This document shows positions 13,301-24,830 of a stretch of 64,000 nucleotides of DNA, one piece after another. Under the pieces are notes generated by a model, which did no database searches, was not told the origin of the DNA, and saw only the letters and a program-made list of their open reading frames with translations. The DNA is taken from positions 10,047,730 to 10,111,729 of the forward strand of contig NW_024881324.1 of NCBI RefSeq assembly GCF_018691265.1. The letters run 5' to 3'. Source of the stretch: Tyto alba (Eukaryota > Chordata > Aves > Strigiformes > Tytonidae). Every line of letters starts with the position of its first letter. Position 1 is the first letter of the stretch. Both the position numbers and the translations under genes were made by a program.

Positions 13301-14887
13301 ATGAGCTGGCTGGCAGGAACATTTTAGGGGGAGAGGATTTTTTTTTTTTTAATTTAATAGTCACTAATTTGCTAACTAATTTTTCAATGAGCTGTTATAT
13401 TCCTAGTGATCCCCATTCTCTTATTTTCTTACTCCCATTGTTCATACTGCCATGGTGAACACTATGTAACTGGGGAGGGAGAACACAGGCTGAAAGAAGA
13501 GACAAGGCAAGACTTTTCTCATTCCTAAATCCATGGTCAGCTACTGAAAAAAGGAAAATTCAAAGTCCAGTAACCTTCCAGGTATGTTACAGAGTCCCCC
13601 AAAGGGTCCCTGTGGTGCTGTTCAGGAACTTGAGGGGCTGCATGTGAACCCAGCTCCAAGGGCAGACAGCTACCAGAGTACCAGAGAGAGGAAAGCTCCC
13701 GGTCCTGCCCTCCTATCTTGCTCTGAAAAGTTTTGTAGTATTGCTGTCCCTTCCTGTGGCTCCTTCCTTTAACCCAAAGTCGTTGTGACTAGCCTAGGCA
13801 CTTGATACTGGACATTAAGTCCATACTTGAGCATGAAGCAGTGACCTCCAGTGGTCCTCTCTCAGCCTCATGTGCAAATCAAAATGGCAATTCTGAGTGC
13901 GGTCAAAGGAGACAGAGGAGAATCTTAAGGACACTAATCCAGGGGGAGAAACGTGAGTTAGCCATGACTTCCACCTCTTCAGGTTCTTTCTTTCCACTTA
14001 AATTACCATAGTGGTCCAGCACGGAACTCTGGTTTAGCCACGTACAGAGGAAATTTTGTACTTAGTGTCAAGCAGGAGCCCGTTAGCCCTCCCGATGCTT
14101 CTCCCGTTCCCTGGCATGGTTTGCCAACCCTTCGTCCAAGAGGCTTTGCCCTCAAAGGAGCTCTCAACCTTGCTGTGCTGGAGCTGCTTGCTGCTGCCTG
14201 CCCTCTGAGCCTCTGGTTTATACACTTCATACATAAGTTAATGCAACCTCATCACCTCCGGTTTTCAGAACTGCTCAGGACTGCTTTACTATGTGCACTG
14301 CATTTTGGTCTTAAAAGCAACTGTTTAAAACCAGGCCATCTGCCTTGAAAACCAGCCACAGGCCATGCTGTTCTTGCCTGCCAGCATTCCCCAAATCTGC
14401 TGCTTATTCTTCCACCCAAACCTAATTTTTATTTCTCTTCCTTTTTAAAACTTTGTGAAACTTAAAAATAGCTCCCTGTAAGTTCAGAGAAAAACCCCCA
14501 AACAAAAAAATAATGCAACAACAAATCAGATAAGATGAAAACAGAAAGGGAAAGGGGGAAGGGCATGCCACAAATTATATCACTGTCAACATGGAAATGC
14601 TTAAAGAATGCATATTGAGAAACAACAGGAATTAAGAGGCCACAGCTGTGTGATGAGAAGTGATAAGAAACTGCCATCCTTTAATAAGGCATCCTAGCAG
14701 ACATGCTTCACATGCCCCTTTTCCCCAGGCCTCCCTAATCTCCAAACAAACAGTACCTGCAAAAGAGTCATCATCATAAAAAAGAAACCCAGGTCTTATT
14801 TACACTTGTTGTTCTGGATTAAACCAGAGTTGAGCTGAATCAATGAGCAAATAAAAATACATATGGGCAAAGCTTCTGAGACCATCA
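10306..14887. other. Unique non-coding DNA, no gene seen
   Basis: Frames reach only about 105 codons (11274-11720, both strands), overlap on opposite strands, and have no recognisable domain or ordered codon structure. No repeat family was recognised. The 10560-10660 and 13200-13400 segments are distinctly AT-rich. Confidence 0.55.
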
Positions 14888-14925
14888 AGAGGAAAGGGAG
14901 GAAGAAAAGAAAAGGGGAAAGGGGG
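14888..14925 (+). repeat. Homopurine tract, 38 bases
   Basis: This is an uninterrupted A/G run ending in GGGGG. Such tracts can form triplex DNA when they have mirror symmetry, which is only partial here. Probably a simple low-complexity tract. Confidence 0.8.
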
Positions 14926-16068
14926 TGGTGGTAAATAACAGTATAAACTCTGCAATTGTTACTAGTCTGTCAACAAACATACTTTAGGGATTTTCTTGTT
15001 AAGCCAGGGGGATATATAGTGGTGGTAGAGAATTTCAACCTTTCACGTTTATTTAAAGCTGTCCACACACTTTGACCAAAAATGCATAGAAAAAAAATCT
15101 CCACCAGCTTCTTTCATGTTGCAGGCATCTTAGGTGAATGTCTGTTTTAGCAGCCATTTGTTTGCCTGAAATTTTTTTTTCTTGAGGCTTTTTTTTTTTT
15201 TGGCTGCTGTGCAAACTTTTCACATAAAAGACAGAAAAAAGCACTTTCACTCCTGCTGGGTTTTAAACATGCTGTTCTTTTAGTTATTTATTTTAAGTGT
15301 TGTGCTGAGGACCCAAACACTTTGCAGAGCAGTCTAAATGCAAATATATCTCAACTCTACAGCCTGTTCTTCAATTATACCTTGTTCTGATCTCTTCTGA
15401 ATTGTCTGTAATGTTGCCAACTTTAACTGTGAGTTGGGAAATAGTTCATGGCCTAATTAAAACCCCAGCTTCTGGGCTCTTGGGACTGTGTGCTCTTTAG
15501 TTTCCCTTTAGAGAAAGGATGCCTGCACAGCTATAGGGAAAAGCTTGAAAGCGCCACATGAATATATCTGGGAGACTGGAAAGCCAGAATGTAAGTAAAA
15601 AGAATCTCAAACTCTTTGTATTTAAAATAAGGGCAATGCCACTGAAGTTTTGTGAAATTCCAAGGTTGGTAAGAACGAGTTTGCGTAACATCCTAGAGGT
15701 TTAATGTGTTGATTAAAATCAAACAATTAACAATAAGAAACAATAATAAAAATTAAAAGCAATAGAAAAGAAATATTTGGCAAGGGACTGAAATTGTAAA
15801 CATACTAATACTCTCTGAATTTTGCATTTTAAAATTAAAATTGTGTGAATTACTCTGAATGCTGTAAGAAAAGAAAACCAAAGCTTTGAAAATACTATAA
15901 TCTAGCGTGAAGCTCTTTAATTAGATAAGTGGCGCCCAAGCACAGGCTGATTTTCAGAGGCAACCAGTTCTGTCCGTGACAGCAACAAAGTGCATTACAC
16001 TGGAAAACTGAGCCATGTATCTAGGTGTCTCGGTAGAGACTCTGGTACCAGTGTTAGCCCCTTCTTAT

Positions 16069-16087
16069 AAACAAACAAACAAACAAA
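16069..16087 (+). repeat. (AAAC)n microsatellite
   Basis: About four and a half AAAC units in a row. A similar interrupted AAAC-type tract lies at 30507-30538. Confidence 0.85.
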
Positions 16088-16299
16088 AGTCTTTTGGTGG
16101 AAGTTAACTTCCTGCCCCAGTCACACAAGCTGTGATGAGGTTATGAAGGCAAATATTTATCATTTGATAAAGGGTTATGATCTGCTGACCTTGGAATTAG
16201 TCTTGATGGCCAGTAAAGCAGAGTTCTGAAAAGCTGTTGTTGCAAGCAGGGAGCCAAACTGCTCAAAAGTTTCCTGTGTATTTTATGTCAGGTTGCTTC

Positions 16300-16340
16300 A
16301 TTGTTTTGTTTGTTTTGCTTTGTTTTGTTTTTTTACTTTA
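16300..16340 (+). repeat. TTTTG-type low-complexity tract
   Basis: Irregular TTTG/TTTTG units ending in a T run. The open frames crossing it read as Phe/Leu/Val-rich peptides and are an effect of composition. Confidence 0.8.
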
Positions 16341-17355
16341 TTTTTATGTTCTCCAGAGAGCCGTGCTCTGGTGGGTGGTTGGAACTACAGATAGCCTTGC
16401 AGGATCTACTCATCAGCTACGGCTTCAGATGTCCCTGCGCTGAGCACCTGGGATGTTCATGGGGGTGGGTGGTGAAAGGGATGCCCCACATTTTTCTCAC
16501 CTTGTGGTCAGGACAAGGGGAGAAAGCAAAAGATCAGGGCTGTGTATGAATAGACAACCAGGTAGGCAAAAAGGATGCTACTTGTTTGCTCCTGACCTGT
16601 GTCCATTACTATACTCCTGAATTTGGGACTTTAGATTTATTATAAAAATACTGGCTGCTTCTAGGGTAGTCAGAGAGTTTGCAAACACCTGTATAGGACC
16701 CAGTCATTTTTTAAACCCTGGCTGCTGGATGCTGGGGCAGAGGTTTATCATGTACCTTACAAAATGCTTTTCTTTTTATCTTGTAAATAACATTTACTGG
16801 CTCCAGTCCCTTTCTGCTCCTTTTCCATAGGTGCTTGAGAAAGGGTTGTAGCAGTTTCCCTGACAACCTGCTCTCTACTCCTTCATGCTCTCTACAGGCT
16901 CTGTCCTACATCCTGTTGCTTCTTTTCTCCCTTCCCTGCCAGCTTTATCACCTTCATCTCCTAACTGATGAAAGTATTTCTCCCTACAAAGAGGTTTAAT
17001 TTAGCCCTAAATTAGGAAGTCCCAATTTTTCCAGGTAGTCCTCAAACAAGTCTTTTCTAGTCCTTCGTTTTTTTTCATTCTTTTCTCATTTACTCATTCC
17101 TAGTCTTTAAAGATCTTCTGCTATATTTCCACCTTCAGCTGCAAATTCCTAGTTTATTTGATTGCATATCTGCACTCTTAAATCAGGTCTCCTAGTTTGG
17201 CACTTTAGTCTTTTCTCTAATAGGCTCCAGTTATTTTAGAAACCACTCCTGTATGAATAGCTTAGCTTATTCCCTTGGTTGACCTTGGCTTTGGGTCTTT
17301 CTCCTCAGCATTTCACATTCAAAGCCTGAGCCAGAAAACCAGCTTCTCGTTCAGT

Positions 17356-17394
17356 GAGAAAGAAAAAAAAGGGGGGGAGAAGGGGGGGGAAGAG
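17356..17394 (+). repeat. Homopurine tract with G7 and G8 runs
   Basis: An A8 run is followed by G7, a short AGAA spacer and G8. The two long G runs could take part in a G-quadruplex or a triplex. The tract is short and looks like simple repeat sequence. Confidence 0.8.
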
Positions 17395-19326
17395 CTCTGC
17401 CCTTAGGGTGGGAGTGTGCCATATTTTATGTGTGTGTCCTCTGTGCCTGTTTGTCCCACCAGACACGCAAAAGTGATCAAATGAAAAAAAGAGAGAGAAG
17501 GTCCAAGAAAACCACGTTTCAAATAAAGACAACTCTGCTGCTTTCTGGAGGTCATTCTCCTCATTACTCACATGTGCAGCACGCACAGAAACATTTCACA
17601 ACCTCAGAATTTTCATGTATTCACTCTAGGAATGTGGTCATCCTCTTCCTGGGTACACACTTCCATTTTTCCAGGAAGAAAACCAATAGGAAACAGCGTA
17701 AGTGATCTTATCTGATAAACTGTGCATAACCACCCGAGAGCTGCTGTAATGAACAATGCTGGGGGCATCAAAACTCTTCAGGGCCTGCTGAAAGATGACC
17801 AGTGGTTTAGTAGAAATGGGGCTGTATCAGCAAAGAGCTAAGCATTTGTCCTTCATCCAGCAAAGCTTGCCCATGACTAATCTTAGATATATGCGTGGAC
17901 CCAGGAAAGTCGATGTTATTTTTAAGATTTGCTTTGTCCACCTCTTCACTTTTCTGCCTTACATACCCTGGAGGGTATGGTGCACTGTGTCCAAACAGCA
18001 TCTAACACTTTAACCACGATTAGCTGCTAAACAATAAAAATAAGCTCAGAGCCTTATGCTTGCTCACACTAGATGTACGTGTGCCAAGATTTTTTCAAAG
18101 TGACTAATACTTTGAAGAACCTCCGGTTTCTAATTTTTGTTAGCCCGAGCCACCTCTCACCTGTCCCCTCCCCAAACCCTGTGGTGTCCATCCCTAGCTG
18201 CCTTAGAAGCTCCCCCCTCCCAGCACTTGGGGGTTATCACAGACCACTGGTGTCCAGCTCTGTTGCCCCTTCCTCTCAATATATATGGACTTCTGGTGAG
18301 GCTCCTTAAAAGTTTCAGTGCCATGAGGTACTAGAATTTGAATAAATATGGAGGGGAATGAATCAGAGGCATTTTTCTGGACATCAAGACCAATACAGAT
18401 GGACTGGGAGAGGGTGGATCAGAGGCCAACAGCTTTCTCTGCCTGCACCGAAGGGTTTTGACAAACCAGTATCTGAGCTGGTGGTGACTGGGATGGGTGC
18501 CTTCCCCTGCCTCCTTTGTGGCAGGAACTATTAGTGGTGTTGCAACAACAACAGGGAGGCCCAGCTGCAGCCCAGCAAACAGACTCCTGTGCAAGTACTC
18601 TGTCCAAACCAAGTTTCGGCTCGGGGGTCAAAGTTTTCATTCATGTCAGGATTCAACAGGTGGATAAAATGAACAAATGAGAATGTTTAAAGGAGTGATA
18701 GGAGGGGATGTGAAAGATGTCTATCAAAAGCAAACTTTTCATCCCTCAGCATGTCACAAATGTTAATTACGTGTTCCCTTAACTCCTCTGATTGAGTTTT
18801 ATTTATTAGAAAACAAAGCTGTACTCCAGGCTGCCTGGCTGGCTTTCCACAGTTTAGTCCTGGTCAGAGAGGAGATTTTGCCTACTCAAGCAAAGCTTTT
18901 TCCTTGTTCTTGAGGCCAGGAGATCTTCCCCTGTGATGGAGAAACAGCAAAATGAACAGGATGAAGAGCAGACTGCTCTGTTTAGGATACGTTTCAGGCA
19001 ATTTACCTACTCCAGGGCCCAGCTGTATCTCAGAAAGGAGGTAAATTCTTTTCCCTTACTTAGATCATGGGAAAGGAGGAGGGAGTGAGAGCACACCGTG
19101 GCTTTTCCTCAGCTTCTACAGGGGCTGGTTTAATGCCTTCTGTCATGGTTTGAGCCCAGTTGGCAGTCAAACACCACACAGCCATTCACTCCCCCCTCTC
19201 TTCTGGAAATAAGAAAAGACAGATGAGTCAGGCTTGGGATTCGAGATAGGACTGGGAGGGGCAGATCACTGATTATGGTCATGAGCAAGAGGCAGACTCG
19301 TTAGGGGGAAGAAAAAAAAAAGAACA

Positions 19327-19332
19327 TTTATT
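19327..19332 (-). promoter_or_regulatory. LTR polyadenylation signal AATAAA
   Basis: Minus-strand AATAAA is followed within about 20 bases by a T-rich segment. It sits about 640 bases downstream of the TATA-like box, in the expected position near the end of R in the LTR. Confidence 0.5.
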
Positions 19333-19970
19333 ACAGACACTAATAATAACACTTAACAGAGTAGGACAGTGAGAAGCATTGTCACATCTTGAGAACACCT
19401 TCCCCCCACCCTTCCCTTCTTCCTGGGCTCAGCTCTGCTCCCGATATCTCTACCTCCTCCCCCAGGGGCAGGGAAAGGGGGGTACAGTCAGCGCTGCCGC
19501 TTCGTCCATCTGCAGTGGGGGGAGCTTCTGGAACTTGTTCCCCCTGCTCCAGTGTGGTCCCCCTCTCACAGGATACAGTCCCCCACAAACTTTCTCCAAA
19601 GTGAGTCCCTCCCATGGGCTGCAGCATTCCCCACACTGCTCCAGCGTGGGACACCCCCACATGCTGCAATCCTCCCAGCGCTGAACTACAGCAGCAGGGC
19701 TACCCTCTCCCACAGTACCCCGGCCTTCTTTGGGCACAGCACCTCGATCATCCATGCGAATCACAGGCCCTAAATCAATGTCTTCTCCACCATAGATCTC
19801 CATGGGTGGCAGGGGGGGCCGCCCTGCCGTCTCATCACAGGATACAAGGGGGTCTCTGCTCCGGCACACCTCCCCCCTCCTTTCTTCCTTCGTTCCTCCA
19901 CTGACCTTGGTGTTCACGCAGCTGCCCCAACTCCTCCTCACCAGTCCCACTGCTCCTCACCATGTTCCTT

Positions 19971-19978
19971 CTTAAATA
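19971..19978 (-). promoter_or_regulatory. LTR TATA-like box
   Basis: The minus-strand word TATTTAAG lies upstream of the GC-rich R-like segment of the LTR. It is the only TATA-like word near the expected U3/R junction, so transcription start would be expected near 19945. Confidence 0.4.
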
Positions 19979-20067
19979 CGTTATCGCAGAGGCGCAGCTG
20001 ATGGGCTCAGTTTTAGTGCAGAGGTGGAGCTGACTTGGAGCTGGGGGAGCTTCGAGAAGCTTCTCAT

Positions 20068-20091
20068 AGGGGGCTACCCCTATAGCCCCCT
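20068..20091. repeat. 9-bp inverted repeat in LTR U3 region
   Basis: AGGGGGCTA (20068-20076) and TAGCCCCCT (20083-20091) are perfect reverse complements around a six-base CCCCTA spacer. The fold is GC-rich and lies upstream of the LTR TATA-like box. It may be a protein-binding palindrome or chance. Confidence 0.6.
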
Positions 20092-20100
20092 CCCCTGCCA

Positions 20101-21179
20101 CCAAAAAAACCCACTACTCACTCAGACACAGAACATCCCTCACCTGGGAGCTGCTGCTGGAGTCTATACATCCACAGCTCAAGCTCCTGCCATCAAAACA
20201 CTGCCACCAAGCCACCCCTTGAGGAATTTCAACCCTGTTTCCCATCCTCCTCTCCCAATGACTGCTGGATTCTCCCTCCCCTCCCGTGAGCACATCATAT
20301 CTTGACTGCAAAGTCCTCCAAGAGGGACCTCTCCATATTGATCAAGTTAAACCTCAATTTAAGGCACAGCATGCTGCCAGTCACCACAGGTCCCAGCAAG
20401 TCCCCTGGGCTGCTGTCCTGTGTTTACCCACCTGCCATCTGGTGTGATCGCTAACCGAAGGCTCATGTCTGAAGGAGGATATTTTTCAGCTTCCAGACTC
20501 TACTGTGGCCTCCGCAAGTCTCTAGCCACCCACGATAATCCTGGCATGTCCCCACTGTCACTGGTGGCCACACCAGAAGGCCCTGCCTGAGCCTGTTACG
20601 CTCCTTACAGCAGGCATGCAGCTGATCATCCGGGCAGAGCCTCTTTGCTGCCAAGACATGAGCAGCACTAACTCATTTTAAACACAGCCTTTCTGGATCA
20701 TTGGCAAGTTGCACAAGGAGCCTACTTCAAAAAGCAGTGCTCTTAGCCCAAAGAGTCCTGGCAGCTAGGTTTTTTGGATTGTAGACTTCAATACAATAAA
20801 AAGCAAGAGATCTGCTGGAATACTCTCCCCTTTTTTGGGGGGCAAGCCTGATCCATTCAGATTTGATTGCCAGAGCCTTGCGCACTGTGCTTATTAACCG
20901 TAGTATTGTTAAACCTGAGCCAGGCACTGGAAATAACACCTGGGCACTTCTAATCCAGTCATGCTTTGCAGAAACACACAGTTTTCAGCCCTGTTGCATG
21001 AACCCGCGTTGGCACCATCCAGCACACACGTGATTTAAAGGTTCAGGGAATTATCAGAGAAGGGACCTTGAATTTATGGCTGCTTCCCAGAACTTTCCTA
21101 GTTAGCTGGCAGGGACCGTAGTTCCCCTGCGTTGCTGCTCTGCCCCTCTTTCTGGGTCGAGCACATCCATTTCAGGGCT
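20101..21179. other. Non-coding DNA beside the LTR
   Basis: The part to about 20685 may be the remaining U3 of the LTR, judged only from a possible imperfect target duplication. The rest shows nothing recognisable. Short frames of 60 to 95 codons have no domain. Confidence 0.45.
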
Positions 21180-21345
21180 TGCACCTTTCCCTGCTCTGAG
21201 CGGGCAGCTCAGCTGCTGTGAGGAGTGCCCGGAGCAACGCCCCGGGACCCTGACAGGCCTCCCCGATTTCCCCCCCCGGCCCTTTTGTTGGCTTTGCACG
21301 GTGACGGGCAGCCGCGCTTGCTGCGTGACTTTCTACATGCCGGGG
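21180..21345. promoter_or_regulatory. GC-rich CpG-containing patch
   Basis: About a dozen CpG occur in roughly 165 bases, with a CCCCGGGACC segment and a run of eight C. The flanks are CpG-poor. It resembles a weak orphan CpG island and has no TATA box or coding frame of interest. Confidence 0.3.
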
Positions 21346-21964
21346 GATACTTCAGATGACATGATGGACATTCTCCCTTTGAACCCAGCCCAAGCCCATG
21401 CCAGAAAGGCCCATGATAGATTCCCCATGCCATCCTGCAAAACAGGCTGAAATATAGCACCTTTTAACCAAAGCCCAGGGTAAACAATACAGCCTGTACT
21501 GTGGCTCATAAACAGTCCTCATTATTACAAAGGGCATTTCAAACGCGGTGTGCTATGGCTTGACCTTAAAAGCTATAGACAATCTAGCAGAGCACAGACG
21601 GTTTCATAAAGTACAATCACTTCCTGCAATTCTTGGGGCAGTGCAGCCGGAGCCGTGCAAATCCTGTTTTCCCTGCATTGTTTCCTGCATGTGAATATCA
21701 TCAGTCTAGCGGTGCTCGTAACCATGGTACTCGTTAAACAGGACCAGGGAGACTTCTGATAAAACCACCAGGACTCCAAGGATTTGCACAGGGCCAGCAA
21801 TCTTGGCTGGGCAAGGCGGAGGTGCCAGCCACTGCTTCAAAAGATCAGACAAGCAACACGCACACAAAAGACCTGTTTTAAGAGTAGCTGTGAGGTAAAA
21901 GTGCTGTCAGGCCCAAGTTTAGGCCTGTAAAGACTGAGGGAACACAGCAAGCCCCCCATCCCTC

Positions 21965-22135
21965 ACGGGAAGCGCTGTCTGTCTTTTGGGAAAGGCTTTG
22001 CCCCTGCCTGAGGGTCCACGCGTTCGCGAGAGCCCAGACGTGCCAGGCTCGGTGCAGCATCTGCGCAACACGAGAGCAGATCTGCGGGAGGATCACACCT
22101 CGCTCCGCCTTGATCACCTCTCCGTTTCCTTGCAG
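21965..22135. promoter_or_regulatory. CpG-rich patch
   Basis: CpG dinucleotides are dense, especially between 22015 and 22125, with words such as CGCGTTCGCGAG. Frames of about 60 to 100 codons are open on both strands, as expected for GC-rich DNA, and none resembles a protein. It lies about 700 bases from the previous patch, and the pair could mark a decayed or weak CpG island. Confidence 0.35.
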
Positions 22136-23389
22136 ATGGGAGAAGAAAAAGCATTGGACAGAAATACTACCGCAGACTGACAACATAACTGAAAGTAGAC
22201 CCTTTGCAGTATGACCAGTTTGTGCTCTGGATGAGATTATTGATAACTCTCTGATTTATTCAATGATGTCTCTCTTGGCAACCCTGAAGAGTTTCCAGAC
22301 AACACAAAGACTACCTGTCTGGCATATGCAGGACTGCCAAACCTTCAGAGCATTACATTTTTACAGATAAGTCCTTATAAGTAAGTGCATGCAATTACAC
22401 ATTTAATGAACAAAAAATACACTGGGCTGATCACTGAGCATCTGGCCATCATCAGACTCCTGAATGCTTTGCAGTCTTTACTGGATTAGGGAAGTAAAAT
22501 GTCAGCAAAACCCTGTTTAATACTGGAAGGTACCTGGGCCAAGAAGACATTGGAGGTGTTATCACTTTATAAAAGGTTTAATTTACAGACTCCTGAATCC
22601 CATAATGAAACCAGTAGTGTCAAGCCTGATCTCAGTGTACAAGGCAGCACACACAGAGCGTGAACCGGACCAAGGTTACTGCAAATCTTAAGGCATGTAA
22701 AGACTTGGTGATGGGGAAATTTTACATGAGCAATTAATTGAATAGAGCAGGACATAGTTCATCATGTTCTTAGAATACTATAGTAAAAATTGTGTTTCCA
22801 AGAAAGAGGGGTGTTTGTCTGTGGTAGGAATGCATACTTTAGTCCTGGTGCTGCTGAGCAGGCAGAAATTGCAAGCTTTAAAATGTAAGGCAAGGGGGAT
22901 GATGATGGTCATAAAAAGGTCGTGCTCATGAAAAGAGTAAAAACCACAAAACAAACATCAACAGTATCACAGAAACGGTAAGTCAGATCTTGCAGAATGA
23001 AATTGTGGAGGAAAGACCTGCAGAAAAGTTACTGTGCAAGCCTGAGTCACAAAGGAGAAAAGGAATATAACTGAAGAGCAATAGGACAGCACTGACAGCT
23101 TGTGGAAGATTGCCATGCCAATTAAATTAGCGTAGAAGTGGAAGTGTAGGCTTGTATTGATGAATGAACATAGAGGAATAGCACAAGCATGTAAATGCAA
23201 AATGAATAGCAAATAGCAAGGGTTATAAAAGGCTTCCCAGATGTCCAGAGGCATTTGGACAACACAGGAAAACCCATTACTTATTGGATAAAGAGGAGAA
23301 GTTATGGCTGAAACAGAGAAGGCTGTTCAAGTCTTTGTAAAAAAGTTAGCTATGAAATTGATTTAACGGGTGATAAGTATAAAGGCCAA
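22136..23389. other. Unique non-coding DNA, no gene seen
   Basis: AT-rich sequence with no frame above about 95 codons and no recognised repeat. Confidence 0.55.
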
Positions 23390-23438
23390 GATAGAAAAAG
23401 AATTGCCCAAGCAGTTTTTAGATAAGATAAATGCTTTT

Positions 23439-23725
23439 AAGTTCATGAGGCCCGATGAAACTCACACTAGCATAATTAAGGAACTAATCAAAGCAGACTG
23501 AGCTATTAGTGATTATCTGCAAGAAATCAAGGTTTAAAAAGGATGTCCCAGAGGGCTGGAAAATGGCAGAGAAAGGACCTATCTTTATAGAGGGGAAAAA
23601 GGAGGAGCCAGGGAATTCAAAACTAATCTGCTTAACTTTGATAAATGGAAAGATAACAGAATGAATAATTAGATAACCAAGTTATAATCCCAAGAGAACA
23701 ATATGTTGACAAATATCAACCAGTG

Positions 23726-23767
<42 letters not shown>

Positions 23768-24749
23768 ACAAGGCATGTCAGACCAATTTGCTGGGTAAGT
23801 AGCCCAATAATTAAGAAAGAGACGGGATGAAATTTTCCTACACAATTTTCTGAGAAATAAAATAGGAGAATATGGTCTTGGTGAAGTCACATTCACTTGA
23901 ACATGCCACTAAGTAAAAAACCTGCACTTGAAGATCAGTTATCAGTCATTCACTGTCAGGGCAGGATGACATTTAAGGAAGTCCTTCATACATTTATCCT
24001 AGTCTCTGCTCTACCCACCTTATTCATTAGAGACGGGGACTGACAGTGAGCTCAGCACTTACAGTACTAGCTATAAAGCTAGTGAATGATCCGGAGTGGG
24101 GAGGGGTTTCAAATCTGCAGGGTGAAAACCAGCAAAGATGAGGCATTTTTGAAAGAACAAATAAAACAGACTGAGTAAGCAGAGAAGTGACAGCACATCA
24201 AGAAGTGATCTTGGGGTTACAGAGGACCACAAACTCAATGTGTGTATAGAAAAGAGGACAAATCTTTTTTTCAAGCTGTATCAATAGGAGGGCTGAAGGT
24301 GAAACATGGGGCGGTCAGCTTTCTCTGTGTGACACTGGTGGGACATCAGCTTAGCTCCCCACTTGAGAGGTTAATGCACTAGTGAGTTCAGAAGAGAGCA
24401 ATGGGGATGTTATGTGGTGTGAAAAACACGTTATTCAAGCAAAGGGTAGGGAAACTGTCTTTGTTCAGCACAGAAACAGGAGCAGGGGGAGAACAAGAGA
24501 CAAGGAGAGATGCTATTAGTTTTGCAACATGCAAGAAGGATGTTACACGAACAACAAAGCTTAGTTGTTCTCTGCATTAAGGAGAACTTTGTTTATTTTA
24601 CACAAAGAAGATTCGAACTAGCTGCCTGGAAAAAGAAAAAAACTAAGGAAAACAAAACAAACAAAACACACACATTTTCTCATTTGAAGGATAGTTGGAA
24701 CAAGCTACCAGAAGAAGTTGTACAAACCCTGTCACTGGAGGACTGTTAG
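23439..24749 (+). pseudogene. CR1 ORF2 (reverse transcriptase) remnant
   Basis: The ORF2 coding remnant of the plus-strand CR1 would have encoded the reverse transcriptase that copies LINE RNA into genomic target sites. Recognisable blocks include the N-terminal GPDE-like block, the PGN block, the TNLL block and the C-terminal WNKLPEEVV block. The catalytic FADD segment is not recognisable. The frame is broken by many stops and by the T34 run at 23730-23763, whose length is not a multiple of three. It cannot encode a functional protein. Confidence 0.7.
23730..23763 (+). repeat. T34 homopolymer inside CR1 remnant
   Basis: Thirty-four consecutive T fall exactly where the LINE would read CGATTT(GTC)AAGAACAA, so the run appears to have grown from a short T stretch in the element. 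There is no new element boundary at either side, because the CR1 reading continues directly after it. Confidence 0.85.
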
Positions 24750-24830
24750 AGAAACAGCTGTCATGGTTGCTCTAGGTCATCTCTTGAGGTCCTTTCCCAC
24801 CCTGCTTTTGTATGATCTTGCAGAGTAATT

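Larger units (their letters stand above)
14926..19140. other. Unique non-coding DNA with low-complexity tracts
   Basis: No gene is seen; frames stay under 95 codons. AT-rich sequence dominates at 15690-15900. The stretch also holds an AAAC tract, a TTTTG tract and a homopurine tract, listed separately. Confidence 0.55.
19141..20100 (-). mobile_element. LTR of a bird endogenous retrovirus, minus orientation
   Basis: The left edge begins TGTCATGGTTTGAGCC at 19141. Read on the minus strand this is the 3' end of an LTR finishing in CA, and it resembles the ends of a common bird LTR family from memory. On the minus strand a TATA-like box (19971-19978) precedes a long GC-rich R region. That region carries degenerate repeats with a core like CACGCTGGAGCAG, typical of this family. 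An AATAAA signal (19327-19332) and a U5-like tail of about 160 bases follow. I see no gag, pol or env next to it, so it is probably a solo LTR or an isolated LTR fragment. The 5' edge is unclear. The sequence ending CA at 20685, followed by GCCTTT, could pair with GCCTTC before 19141 as a 6-base target duplication with one mismatch. That would extend the element to 20685. The minus-strand frame at 19450-19950 lies inside the LTR and is not a gene. Confidence 0.75.
23390..24830 (+). mobile_element. Ancient decayed CR1-type LINE, plus orientation
   Basis: Fragments of a CR1-clade ORF2 reverse transcriptase can be read in order on the plus strand. At 23439-23492 a KFMRPDETH...IIKEL block corresponds to the KATGPDEIHPRILKEL block of the family. 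At 23593-23616 a GKKEEPGN block corresponds to GKKEDPGNYRPVSLTS. After a T34 run comes KNKACQTNLL, matching the K-[KN]-K-S-C-x-TNL block. Further on, GGTTACAGAGGACCACAAACTCAA matches the LG(V)xxDxKL region at DNA level. The last coding remnant, WNKLPEEVVQTLSLE, ends near 24749, and a 3' tail related to the TTGAGGTCCTTTCCCACC and TATGATCTT motifs closes the copy near 24830. Many stops and frame changes separate the blocks. The copy is far more diverged than the one at 28711 and so is much older. Family name uncertain. Confidence 0.8.

Noticed and set aside
19450..19950. 166-codon minus-strand frame
   Set aside because: It lies inside the non-coding R region of the LTR; openness reflects GC-rich repeats.
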